A DNA stretch of 9,213 nt from CAZJNX01 sp964547415 (lineage in GTDB: Bacteria > Pseudomonadota > Alphaproteobacteria > Rhizobiales > Amorphaceae), in assembly GCA_964547415.1 (NCBI GenBank), contig CAZJNX010000191.1, positions 1 through 9,213 on the forward strand, read 5' to 3'. How positions within the stretch are numbered: position 1 is the first letter of the stretch; the number at the start of each line of letters is the position of its first letter. The position numbers and the translations under genes were made by a program. This document shows, piece by piece, positions 1 through 5,878 of this stretch. The notes beneath the pieces were generated by a model. That model had not been told where the DNA came from, made no database searches, and was given only the letters and a program-made list of their open reading frames with translations.

Positions 1-771
1 AGGCGCGGCCGGCGCGGCCGACGCGGAGGGGGGCGGGGCGGGCGCGGCCGGCGGAGCCGACGGGGCCGCGTCGGCCTCTGCGGCCGCGCCGTCTGCCCCC
101 GCGGCGGCCTCCTCGCCAGCGGCCTCGGCGGCCGCGGCCCGCTCCGCCGCCGCCAGCGCCTCGCGCTCCTTCCTCTCGGCCTCGGCCTTCGCGGCCTCGA
201 GCCGCGCCTTCGCCTCTCGCCCGGCCTCGCGCAGGGCGCGGATGAGGGGCCCCAGCGCCACCTGCTCGCGCTGAAGCCGCTCGCCCAGCGCGTCGTCGAG
301 GGCCGCCACGATCTCGCTCGCCGCGAGCACGGCCTCGTCGTCCGCCTCCCCAGGGGGGCTTTCCTGGAGCGGCGCCTCGAGGCGCTCGGCCAGCCAGTCG
401 AAGGCGGCCACACGCCCGCGCTCGCGCCGCTTCGGCGGCTGCAGCGTCTCCCAGTGGGTCTCCACCATCCCGTCGAGGATCGCGAGGCCGACCGCGAGGC
501 CGCGGTAGCCCTCGAGGCGAAACAGGGCGTAGGCGAGCCAGGCCCCCACGAGAACGTCCTTGGAGCGGGTCGTCAGGATGTCGGTCGCCCGCTCGCGGAT
601 GTCCTTCCAGTCGACGGCGGCCGGACCGTCCGTCTCGAGCTTTCGGAACTCGTCCTCGAGCTCGTCGAAGACGAGATCGTCCCGCACGCTCTCCCCGGCC
701 GCCTCGCCGCCGGGAATCGGCGCCGCACCGAGGTTCGCCCGCGGATCCTGAAGACGCTCCGCCCAGTCCAA
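1..771 (-). CDS. tssA: Type VI secretion system protein TssA, N-terminal part (runs off left edge)
   Basis: The visible 257 residues are the N-terminal part of a TssA protein, which in known systems helps prime baseplate and sheath assembly in the cytoplasm. The ImpA_N-type domain spans about residues 14-132: API near 17-19, GEAAGESVRDD at 22-32, DWKDIRERA at 54-62, RSKDVLVGAWLAY at 69-81, EGYRGLAVGLAIL at 87-99 and HWETLQPPKRRER at 106-118. From about residue 165 the chain becomes a charged Ala/Glu/Arg helix, probably coiled coil, then an Ala/Pro-rich linker up to the window edge. A C-terminal domain presumably lies beyond the edge. The start is TTG at 771, chosen because a strong Shine-Dalgarno (GGGGAGGG, 780-787) sits 8 nt upstream and no ATG lies between it and the domain. 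The gene begins 26 nt after the secreted-protein gene, on the same strand. The domain call is firm; which TssA subclass it belongs to cannot be seen. Confidence 0.88.
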   Translation of the reverse strand, partial: MDWAERLQDPRANLGAAPIPGGEAAGESVRDDLVFDELEDEFRKLETDGPAAVDWKDIRERATDILTTRSKDVLVGAWLAYALFRLEGYRGLAVGLAILDGMVETHWETLQPPKRRERGRVAAFDWLAERLEAPLQESPPGEADDEAVLAASEIVAALDDALGERLQREQVALGPLIRALREAGREAKARLEAAKAEAERKEREALAAAERAAAAEAAGEEAAAGADGAAAEADAAPSAPPAAPAPPPSASAAPAAP

Positions 772-779
772 AGCCCGTT

Positions 780-787
780 CCCTCCCC
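780..787 (-). promoter_or_regulatory. Ribosome binding site of tssA (supports TTG start)
   Basis: On the minus strand GGGGAGGG lies 8 nt before the TTG at 771. It decides the non-ATG start, because there is no ATG between the upstream gene's stop codon and the conserved domain. Confidence 0.6.
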
Positions 788-797
788 TCGCCCCGCG

Positions 798-1502
798 TCA
801 GCGCCCGCCGGACGGATCGCCCCGGCCCGGACCGCCGCCCGCGCCCGCGGACCCGCTCGCCGCACCGCCGCTCGCCGCCGCCTCGCCGCCGGCCGTGGCG
901 GCCTTCGGCGGATAGCGGCCGAAGGGCAGGAGGCCCACCCCGCAGGCCCTGGCGAAGCGCTGGGTGGTGACCGTGGAGTTCTTCGCCGAGGCCACGTTCG
1001 TCCACTTCACGCCGTAGGTGTTCGCCTCCACGTCGAGCTCGATCGTGCGGATGGCGTTCACGAAGTTCTGCAGGACGGCGCCGACCGCCGCCTGGTCGTG
1101 GTCGTTCTCGTACGCGACGAAGCCGTCCCCGGCGTTGCGCGGGCGGGTGGTGATGGGGACGGGATGGCCGCCGTCGGCGTGGACGGTGAGCGTGAAGGCG
1201 ACCTCGGCGAGGACCGGAAGCCACTTGCCGGACTGCACGTAGCTGAAGGCGACCTTGCCCGCCTCGGTGCACACCGCGCGGAACAGGTCGCCGTCGCCGA
1301 GGGTGCCGGTGAGGACGGCGATCGCCCCGTCGGGGGCGGCGGGCGGGGGCGCGGTCTTGCCGAAGGCCACGCGTCCGTTCACCGTGAGGTCCCAGCTCGC
1401 CGCCGCGGGCGCCACCCCGCCCGCGAGCGCGAGCGCGCAGGCGAGCGCGCAAGGCGCCCTGCGCGCGCGACGGGAAAGCCGCCCCCCGGCCACCGCGCCC
1501 AT
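798..1502 (-). CDS. Secreted protein of unknown function, possible T6SS-associated
   Basis: The 234-residue protein starts with a basic N-region (RLSRRARR, residues 8-15). A hydrophobic Ala/Leu stretch (about 18-33) follows, with a likely signal peptidase site after APAAA near residue 36, so it is probably periplasmic or secreted. The mature part (about 37-200) has beta-rich alternation, two cysteines (C78 and C187) that could form a disulfide, and a FARACG motif at 183-188. The last 35 residues or so are a Gly/Ala/Ser low-complexity tail. I do not recognise a named family with confidence. The late aromatic-Ala-Cys motif and the position directly ahead of tssA recall secreted T6SS accessory proteins of the TagO/VasI kind, but that is inference from context. 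Its ATG lies 1 nt after the stop of the ABM-like gene (TGA-C-ATG), which suggests translational coupling. tssA follows after 26 nt. Confidence 0.72.
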   Translation of the reverse strand: MGAVAGGRLSRRARRAPCALACALALAGGVAPAAASWDLTVNGRVAFGKTAPPPAAPDGAIAVLTGTLGDGDLFRAVCTEAGKVAFSYVQSGKWLPVLAEVAFTLTVHADGGHPVPITTRPRNAGDGFVAYENDHDQAAVGAVLQNFVNAIRTIELDVEANTYGVKWTNVASAKNSTVTTQRFARACGVGLLPFGRYPPKAATAGGEAAASGGAASGSAGAGGGPGRGDPSGGR

Positions 1503-1503
1503 G

Positions 1504-1821
1504 TCAGGCGGCCGCCCCCTCGCCGCGTTCAGCCGCCGCGTGCAGCTTCAGGCGATGGGCGGTGCGCGCCGTCGCGAGCCGCTCGACCGCGTCCTCGAAG
1601 CGGCGCAGGTGCTCGGTGTCGCAATGCTCCTCGAAGGCCGCCTCGTCGTCGAACGCCGCCAGGAGGACGACCCGCCCCGGCGCGGCCGGGTCGCTCAGCA
1701 CCTCGACCCGCCGGCAACCGGGCTCGGCGGCCACCGACTGCCGGGCGAGGGTGCCGGCCGCCTCCACCAGCGGCGCGGTCCCGTCTGCGGCGGTCTCGAA
1801 GGTCTTCATCACCACGAACAC
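1504..1821 (-). CDS. Antibiotic biosynthesis monooxygenase (ABM)-domain protein
   Basis: A compact 105-residue protein with the ABM ferredoxin-like fold pattern: opening strand FVVMKTFE (2-9), a helix (14-31), the family-typical EPGC at 33-36, strand VEVLSDP (39-45), strand VVLLAAFDD (51-59), then AAFEEH (61-66) and EHLRRF (70-75). Family members are usually about 95-110 residues, act as dimers, and include cofactor-less quinol or heme oxygenases and LsrG-type isomerases. The substrate here cannot be told. The start is GTG at 1821: AGGGGAGG lies 6 nt upstream and the protein then begins in family register. The open frame extends to 1959 but that extension is Arg/Pro/Gly-rich and looks non-coding; an ATG at 1809 would cut the first strand. 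The stop is 1 nt from the next gene's ATG. A small oxygenase at the head of a T6SS-linked string is unusual. Confidence 0.82.
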   Translation of the reverse strand: MFVVMKTFETAADGTAPLVEAAGTLARQSVAAEPGCRRVEVLSDPAAPGRVVLLAAFDDEAAFEEHCDTEHLRRFEDAVERLATARTAHRLKLHAAAERGEGAAA

Positions 1822-1827
1822 GGCCGG

Positions 1828-1835
1828 CCTCCCCT
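1828..1835 (-). promoter_or_regulatory. Ribosome binding site of the ABM-domain gene (supports GTG start)
   Basis: AGGGGAGG on the minus strand, 6 nt before the GTG at 1821. It favours this GTG over the upstream frame start at 1959 and the ATG at 1809. Confidence 0.6.
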
Positions 1836-1875
1836 GCCGCGGCCCGCCCCGCGGGGCCTTGCCTCCCCGGTAACG

Positions 1876-1928
1876 CCGCCGCCCGCCTTTGACAACGGGG
1901 CGGGCGGCGGAACCCGCCGCCCGCCCCG
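1876..1928. repeat. Two mutually exclusive GC hairpins (A-B-A arrangement)
   Basis: The 12-mer CCGCCGCCCGCC occurs at 1876-1887 and again at 1914-1925, with its exact reverse complement between them at 1899-1910. The middle segment can pair with either side. Pairing with the right copy extends to a perfect 15-bp stem (1896-1910 with 1914-1928, loop AAC). Pairing with the left copy gives 12 bp with an 11-nt loop. In the ABM gene's transcript both would lie in the 5' untranslated leader, 55 nt or more before the GTG. No U-tract follows on either strand, so it is not an ordinary terminator. Confidence 0.7.
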
Positions 1929-2093
1929 GCGCGTTGGGCCACGAGCATCGCCCGACCACCGATCGGCACGACGACGCCGCCCCGCACCGGGGAGACCGAC
2001 GGTCGCACCCGCAGGGCTTTTCGAGCCCGCCGCCCCGCGAACGCCGGGTCCGCGCGGAGACGGGGCCGAGATCGCCGGGAACCCTCGTGGCCT

Positions 2094-2110
2094 GAAATTA
2101 TTCCTAATGT
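2094..2110 (+). promoter_or_regulatory. A+T-rich patch, possible promoter -10 region for the repeat-protein gene
   Basis: The segment TGAAATTATTCCTAATGT is conspicuously A+T-rich in a window that is otherwise almost all G+C. It lies 53-69 nt before the ATG at 2163, a normal place for a promoter melting region. CTAATG/TAATGT resembles a weak -10, but no good -35 sits 16-18 bp upstream. GGAAC at 2078-2082 recalls an ECF-type -35, but no matching -10 (CGTT-like) follows at the expected distance, so the sigma class is left open. Confidence 0.3.
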
Positions 2111-2113
2111 CGA

Positions 2114-2132
2114 GCGCGTGGAGAGCACGCGC
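2114..2132 (+). repeat. 7-bp inverted repeat in leader of the repeat-protein gene
   Basis: GCGCGTG (2114-2120) and CACGCGC (2126-2132) are exact inverted copies with a 5-nt GAGAG loop. The repeat lies between the A+T-rich patch and the Shine-Dalgarno, so it could be an operator or an RNA hairpin in the 5' leader. Confidence 0.4.
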
Positions 2133-2162
2133 CCCGAGCGAATTCACAAGGGGATCAGACCC

Positions 2163-2501
2163 ATGAACCGTATCACCATCGCCCTTCTGTCCGCCGCGCT
2201 CGTGCTTCCGGGCGCCGGCGCCTTCGCCCAGGAACGCCCGGACGACCGCGGCGTCGTGAAGGCCGACCCGACCATGTCCGACGACACCATCACGGCGGTG
2301 TCGCCCGAGCAGGACGTCATCGAGGGCGGTCGCGGCACCACCGCGGTCCTCCCGGACGCCGACATGGACATGGAGCGCCAGGGCGCCCAGCGCATGACCG
2401 AGGACGACCGGGGCGTCGTGAAGGCCGATCCGACCTACTCGGACGACACCATCACGGCCACCTCGCCCGAGCAGGACGTCATCGAGACGCCCGGCGGGTA
2501 A
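2163..2501 (+). CDS. Small secreted acidic protein with two 28-residue repeats
   Basis: A 112-residue protein with a clear signal peptide: MNR, a hydrophobic core (ITIALLSAALVLPGAGA, 4-20), then AFA (20-22) as the likely cleavage site before Q23. The mature part of about 90 residues is acidic and hydrophilic. It carries a 28-residue repeat at 27-54 and again at 81-108, identical at 26 of 28 positions (M38/Y92 and V46/T100 differ). Each copy runs DDRGVVKADPT, then SDDTIT, then SPEQDVIE. A 26-residue linker with DADMDME separates them. There are no mature cysteines and no membrane segment. The ATG at 2163 has AAGGGG (2148-2153) 9 nt upstream; an upstream in-frame GTG at 2118 lies inside the leader hairpin and would bury the signal peptide. 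It is monocistronic, flanked by intergenic DNA and a strong terminator. I recognise no family. The acidic Asp-rich repeats could bind cations, but that is a guess. Confidence 0.85.
   Translation: MNRITIALLSAALVLPGAGAFAQERPDDRGVVKADPTMSDDTITAVSPEQDVIEGGRGTTAVLPDADMDMERQGAQRMTEDDRGVVKADPTYSDDTITATSPEQDVIETPGG
2241..2486 (+). repeat. Internal coding duplication in the small secreted protein
   Basis: Two 84-bp copies, 2241-2324 and 2403-2486, start 162 bp apart and differ at 10 positions by my count. Six of those changes lie in the two substituted codons (ATG/TAC and GTG/ACC); the other four are silent third-position changes. Purifying selection on the repeat after duplication fits this pattern. 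Confidence 0.85.
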
Positions 2502-2525
2502 GGTCCACGGACCGGACGAGACGAG

Positions 2526-2555
2526 GGGCGGGCCGGCGACGGCCCGCCCTTTTTT
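2526..2555 (+). terminator. Rho-independent terminator
   Basis: A perfect 10-bp G+C stem (2526-2535 with 2540-2549), a GCGA tetraloop (2536-2539) and six T (2550-2555) lie 25 nt after the stop of the repeat-protein gene. The last T is also the last base of the convergent minus-strand KpsC gene's TGA. On the minus strand the stem also forms but has no U-tract on the correct side, so it mainly terminates the plus-strand gene. Confidence 0.92.
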
Positions 2556-4771
2556 CATGGGCGCTCGCCCGACGCGCCGGGCCCGGCGCGGCGCCGCCGG
2601 CGGGCGTGGAGGGGCTGAAGCGCCTCCGCCTTCAGCCGCGAGCCCGCGCGGACCATGGCCGCGAACGGCGAGGACAGACGCCAGCGGCGCGCCTCGGCCG
2701 GCGCGGCGCGCGCGGCGAGGATGGAGCCGAGCACGTCCTCCACCTCGCACGGGACCCCGGACAGGGGCTCCACGTAGGACGGGTAAAGGACGAGCGCGGC
2801 CGCCACCAGTTCGTCGAGGGTGCGCCGGCGGGTGCGGCGGTCGGTCGCGACCCGGTCCTCCGTGAGGCCCCAGCCGGCGTAGAACGGCAGGCCCCAGCAC
2901 ACGACGCGCCGCCCGTGGAGGAGCGCCTCGAAGCCCGCGAGCGAGGTCATGACGTGGACCTCGTCGACCGCCGGCAGGACGCCCGCCGTGTCTCCCTCCC
3001 GCACGAGCGCGTCCGCAAGGTGCGCGACCTCCCCCTCCTCCAGCCACCCCGGACGGTACCGGCGGGCAAGGTCCGGGTGCTCCTTGAAGACGAGGAAGGC
3101 GTCCGGCCGCGCCGCCCTGACGGCACGCAGGAAGGCGAGGGTGTCGCCGCCGAAGACGCTCATCCCGTCCCGCACCGACCGGTCGTCCGGGACCTGGCCG
3201 ACGGCGAGCACCACCGCCCGTCCCTCCGCCGCGGGCGGGCGGACGAAGGCGGGCCCGGCCACGTTGTACTTGCTGATCCCCTCCCGCCGCATCGCCGCGC
3301 CGAGGCGGCTCGCCCGCTCGAGCGTCGCGGCGTCGAAGTCGGTCTCCTCCAGGATGCGCTCGAGGCGGCTGGCGCGGGTGGCGTCGTAATAGATGCCGAG
3401 ATCGTCGATCGTCCAGGACGCCGGGACGGCGAGGTCCACCCCGAGGCCGACCGAGCGCACGAAGCCGTCCTCCACCTGCAGGACGGGCGGGCGGGCCGGG
3501 TGTCGCGCCGCCTGCCGCCGAAGCTCCACCGCCCGCCGGTTGCCCCAGTAGAGGATCTCGCCGCCGAGGGCCGCCGCCCGCTCCACGGGCCGGCGGTGGT
3601 CGAACACGAGAGGCTCGCCGGTGCCGCCGAAGAAGGCCTTCACGATCGGCCGCTTCCAGGAGGAGGGCCGCGCCCACACCCGCGGCCGGGCGCGCCGCGC
3701 GAGCCGGTCCCGCCAGTCGAGGAGACGCTCGAGGGCGGCGGCGGCGGACAGGGGGCGCCGCGTCACCGGGTCGGCGTGGCGGGAAAGGGCGAGGAGGACG
3801 GCGCGGGCGACCGCCTCGGGCGCGGCGGGCGTGCCCGTCGGCGCCGGCTCGCGGGGCGCGAGCGGGGTGTCCTCGGTGAAGCCGTGGCCAGCGTAGAACG
3901 GCGCGCCGAAACAGCGCACCGGCACGCCCGAAAGGGCCGCGAACAGGCCGTCCGCCGACCGGTCGGTCCAGACCGCCTCCGCCCCGCCCCACAGGAGATC
4001 GGGCGCGGCGCGCGGGTCGGCGACGGTCGCGCCGGCCCGGCGCGCCGCGGCGAGGACGCCGGCGGGCGCCGGCGCGCCGGTGGGCACGAGGAGGGCGACG
4101 TCCGCCGCCGCGGTGGCCTCGAGGGCGAGGGACAGGATCCGGGCGAGCCGCCGGGGCGCGGGGTCGATCCCGTCGGCGAGGACGAGAATGCGCGGCCGCC
4201 GCCTCGCCGGAACGGGCACGGGGGCGGGCCGGACGAGGCGGGCGCCGGCGAGCGCGGCGACGAGGCCGTCCCGGTCCGGCGGGACGGCACCGGCGGCGAG
4301 CACCCGTTCCACCGCGCGGGCGACCAGTGGCCCCTCGAGGTGCGCCGCGCCCGGGCCTGCGGCGGCCGGCCCGGCGAAGGCGAGGGACAGGGGCGGCGCG
4401 AGGGGATCGTCCCCGGCCGCGGCGATCAGCCCCGGCCCGGCGAGGTAGCGGGGACGGCCCGACGGCGGGAGGCGCGGCCCCGGCGGGAGGCGCGGCCACG
4501 GCGGAAGGCGCGGCCACGGCGGAAGGCCGCGCGCACCGAGGAGGAGGACGTCCGCGTCCGCCTCCAGCGCCCGGGGCGGCAGCACCGCACCGGCGCCGAG
4601 GAGCGCGGCGAGGTGGGGCGCCCGGCCGGAAAGGCGGCCGCGGACGGCGAGCCGCGCGCCGGCCGCGGGCAGGAGATGCGCGCGAACGACCGGCGGCGAC
4701 GGTGCGTCCCCGGCAGCGGCGGCAGGGTCGGCGTCGGGCGCGGCGAGCGTCGTCTCAGGCGGCGGCCGCAT
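2555..4771 (-). CDS. kpsC: KpsC/LipA-like capsule polysaccharide beta-Kdo transferase with degenerate N-terminal module
   Basis: KpsC proteins are cytoplasmic or membrane-peripheral retaining beta-Kdo transferases with two related modules. They build the poly-Kdo linker anchoring ABC-exported capsules to lipid. In this 738-residue protein the C-terminal module (about 370-690) is well kept: EDGFVRSVGLG (434-444), DDLGIYYDATRAS (456-468), GQVPDDRSV (525-533), KEHPD (563-567), TSLAGFEALLHG (609-620) and PFYAGWGLTED (629-639). The N-terminal module is recognisable from PFYAGHGFTED (291-301) and the strands before it. I find no EDGF-RS or HP equivalent there, so it is probably catalytically dead. 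Residues about 82-105 are a six-residue Pro-rich tandem repeat. The C-terminal tail (696-738) is basic. The ATG at 4771 overlaps the dioxygenase gene by 17 bp, with a GGGGG-type binding site, so the two are translationally linked. The family call is firm; donor and acceptor are inferred. Confidence 0.87.
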   Translation of the reverse strand: MRPPPETTLAAPDADPAAAAGDAPSPPVVRAHLLPAAGARLAVRGRLSGRAPHLAALLGAGAVLPPRALEADADVLLLGARGLPPWPRLPPWPRLPPGPRLPPSGRPRYLAGPGLIAAAGDDPLAPPLSLAFAGPAAAGPGAAHLEGPLVARAVERVLAAGAVPPDRDGLVAALAGARLVRPAPVPVPARRRPRILVLADGIDPAPRRLARILSLALEATAAADVALLVPTGAPAPAGVLAAARRAGATVADPRAAPDLLWGGAEAVWTDRSADGLFAALSGVPVRCFGAPFYAGHGFTEDTPLAPREPAPTGTPAAPEAVARAVLLALSRHADPVTRRPLSAAAALERLLDWRDRLARRARPRVWARPSSWKRPIVKAFFGGTGEPLVFDHRRPVERAAALGGEILYWGNRRAVELRRQAARHPARPPVLQVEDGFVRSVGLGVDLAVPASWTIDDLGIYYDATRASRLERILEETDFDAATLERASRLGAAMRREGISKYNVAGPAFVRPPAAEGRAVVLAVGQVPDDRSVRDGMSVFGGDTLAFLRAVRAARPDAFLVFKEHPDLARRYRPGWLEEGEVAHLADALVREGDTAGVLPAVDEVHVMTSLAGFEALLHGRRVVCWGLPFYAGWGLTEDRVATDRRTRRRTLDELVAAALVLYPSYVEPLSGVPCEVEDVLGSILAARAAPAEARRWRLSSPFAAMVRAGSRLKAEALQPLHARRRRRAGPGASGERP
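4463..4527 (-). repeat. 18-bp coding minisatellite in the kpsC-like gene
   Basis: On the plus strand, units begin CGGCGGGAGGCGCGGCC or a one-base variant at 4463, 4481 and 4499, with an 11-bp partial unit at 4517-4527. The period is exactly 18 bp (about 3.6 copies), so copy-number change keeps the frame. It encodes LPPWPR-type hexapeptides (residues about 82-105), inserted in the degenerate N-terminal module. Confidence 0.88.
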
Positions 4772-5810
4772 CGCGCCCCCGGGCGAGGCGGACGTCGTCC
4801 CGCGGGCCGACGCGGCCGACCACGAGCGAGCGGAACCGTCGCGCGCCGAGGCGCTGGGCGAGCGCCTTGCCCGCGGGACAGGCCGCCTTCTCCCGGCCGG
4901 CGATGCCGGGGATCCGCCACCACGGGTGGTCGGCGAAGGGCCGGAAGGGGTTCGTCCGGCTGAAGGCCCGGATCTCGATGCGCCGGTGGGGCCGGTCGGT
5001 CGCCGTACGCCCGTGGATGCCCGAGGTGTCGCCGACGACGAGGGTGTTGGCGGGCACGGCGAAGGCCCGTGGCGCTGGCAGGCGCTGCCGCGCGAGGTCC
5101 GCTTCGCGGATGCGGAAGGCCCCCCCTTTCGGCCCGCCCGGCCGGGAAGCGATCACGCTGCGCCTCTTCTGCAAGGCGAGGCGCAGCGCGGTCGGCCGGT
5201 GGGAGCCGGGGACGTCGCGGAAAGGGCCGTCCTGCGGACCGACGTCCTCCAGGAACAGCCAGGCCTTCACCGTCGGGTGGAAGGTGTCCACGTGAAGATC
5301 CGTCTGCGGGTCCGTCCGCCCGCCGCCAGCGCGGCTGAAGATGGTCTGGACATAGACGCAGGGCGGCCGGTCGAAGCTGCCGACGTAACGCAAGAGGCCC
5401 TCACAGACCGGCGAGCCGGCGAGCCGGGCGAGGGCGGGCGAGCGGGCGAGGACGGCGGGCGTCAGGGCCATCTGCCGCGTCACCGCGTCGCCCTCGACGA
5501 ACGCGGTGGCGACGGCTTCGAGCCGGTCCACCTCGGCGACGAGCGCCCGGAATTCTTCCGGCGGGAGCAAGTCGCGCCGTTCCACGAACCCGTCCGCGGC
5601 GAAGGCGGCCCGGTCCCCGGCACTGGCCAGGTGCGCGCGGCGCGGGCGGCGCGGTTCGGCGAGCCTGTGGGCAAGGCGCGTGCGCCAGACGTGGAGCCCA
5701 AGGCGGTCGAGCCGCTCGCTGCCGAGGATCGGGTTTCCGCCGAACGTCTTGCGCCCCGTGAACAGATCGAGCGGCAACGGCGGCGCGCGCAGGAGATCCA
5801 ACGCCTTCAT
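4755..5810 (-). CDS. Phytanoyl-CoA dioxygenase (PhyH)-family Fe(II)/2-oxoglutarate oxygenase
   Basis: A 351-residue protein with the metal triad of a non-heme Fe(II)/2-oxoglutarate oxygenase. HVD at 173-175 sits inside TDLHVDTFHPTVKAWLFLEDV (about 170-190), then DGPFRDVPGSHR (194-205), the distal His in GDTSGIHGRT (260-269) and an Arg-rich strand HRRIEIRAF (275-283), whose arginine should bind 2-oxoglutarate. The N-terminal 70 residues are a basic extension; FAADGFVERRDLLPPEE (70-86) is the usual PhyH opening. No signal peptide, so it should act in the cytoplasm. The start is ATG at 5810, behind GGGGGAGGTG (5816-5825); the open frame continues upstream antisense-like into the DUF1501 gene but is not coding there. 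It overlaps the KpsC-like gene by 17 bp. The substrate is unknown: hydroxylation of Kdo or another capsule or lipid building block is my inference from context. Confidence 0.83.
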   Translation of the reverse strand: MKALDLLRAPPLPLDLFTGRKTFGGNPILGSERLDRLGLHVWRTRLAHRLAEPRRPRRAHLASAGDRAAFAADGFVERRDLLPPEEFRALVAEVDRLEAVATAFVEGDAVTRQMALTPAVLARSPALARLAGSPVCEGLLRYVGSFDRPPCVYVQTIFSRAGGGRTDPQTDLHVDTFHPTVKAWLFLEDVGPQDGPFRDVPGSHRPTALRLALQKRRSVIASRPGGPKGGAFRIREADLARQRLPAPRAFAVPANTLVVGDTSGIHGRTATDRPHRRIEIRAFSRTNPFRPFADHPWWRIPGIAGREKAACPAGKALAQRLGARRFRSLVVGRVGPRDDVRLARGRDAAAA

Positions 5811-5840
5811 GTCGACACCTCCCCCGCGGGTTCGATCGTC

Positions 5841-5869
5841 TGTGTACGCCGAACCGGCGTTGCCGCCAA
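5841..5869 (-). promoter_or_regulatory. Possible promoter for the dioxygenase-kpsC pair
   Basis: On the minus strand TTGGCG (5864-5869) and TACACA (5841-5846) are separated by exactly 17 bp, giving a leader of about 24 nt to the ATG at 5810. The matches to the -35/-10 consensus are weak (4/6 and 3/6). The spacer contains an inverted repeat CGCCG-GTT-CGGCG (5847-5859). The 68-bp gap is the largest inside the four-gene block, so an internal promoter would fit here. Confidence 0.28.
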
Positions 5870-5878
5870 CGGGCGACC

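Larger units (their letters stand above)
1822..2162. other. Divergent intergenic region (341 bp), no gene
   Basis: This stretch separates the minus-strand ABM gene from the plus-strand repeat-protein gene, so promoters for both should lie here. I see no convincing protein-coding frame; the open frames crossing it are Arg/Pro/Gly-rich products of high G+C. It holds a strong GC hairpin with an alternative partner (1876-1928), an imperfectly placed small palindrome (1994-2004, arms GACCG/CGGTC), the only A+T-rich patch nearby (about 2094-2110), and a 7-bp inverted repeat just ahead of the plus-strand gene (2114-2132). A TTGACA at 1889-1894 sits inside the hairpin loop but has no -10 partner at normal spacing. 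Confidence 0.6.

Noticed and set aside
1..180. GC-rich simple repeat at the left edge
   Set aside because: In the tssA frame it reads as an Ala/Pro-rich linker, a normal feature between TssA domains, with no regular period.
1889..1894. TTGACA as a sigma-70 -35 box
   Set aside because: The sequence 16-18 bp downstream is a G+C stem with no -10 resemblance.
1822..1959. Longer start for the ABM gene at 1959
   Set aside because: The extra 46 residues are basic and Pro/Gly-rich, span the strong hairpin, and are not part of the ABM fold. The GTG at 1821 has a proper ribosome binding site.
2118..2162. Upstream GTG start for the repeat protein at 2118
   Set aside because: It lies in the leader inverted repeat, lacks a binding site, and would put 15 charged residues before a clean signal peptide.
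1809..4517. Minus-strand open frame of 902 codons crossing the terminator and the repeat-protein gene
   Set aside because: Its composition is low-complexity Arg/Pro/Gly, and it runs across a strong terminator and an oppositely oriented gene. It is a frame-shifted shadow of the KpsC frame.
2606..4963. Plus-strand open frame of 785 codons opposite the kpsC-like gene
   Set aside because: It is Arg/Gly/Ala/Pro-rich with no domain pattern and lies antisense to a gene with clear KpsC motifs. Long antisense frames are expected at this G+C content.
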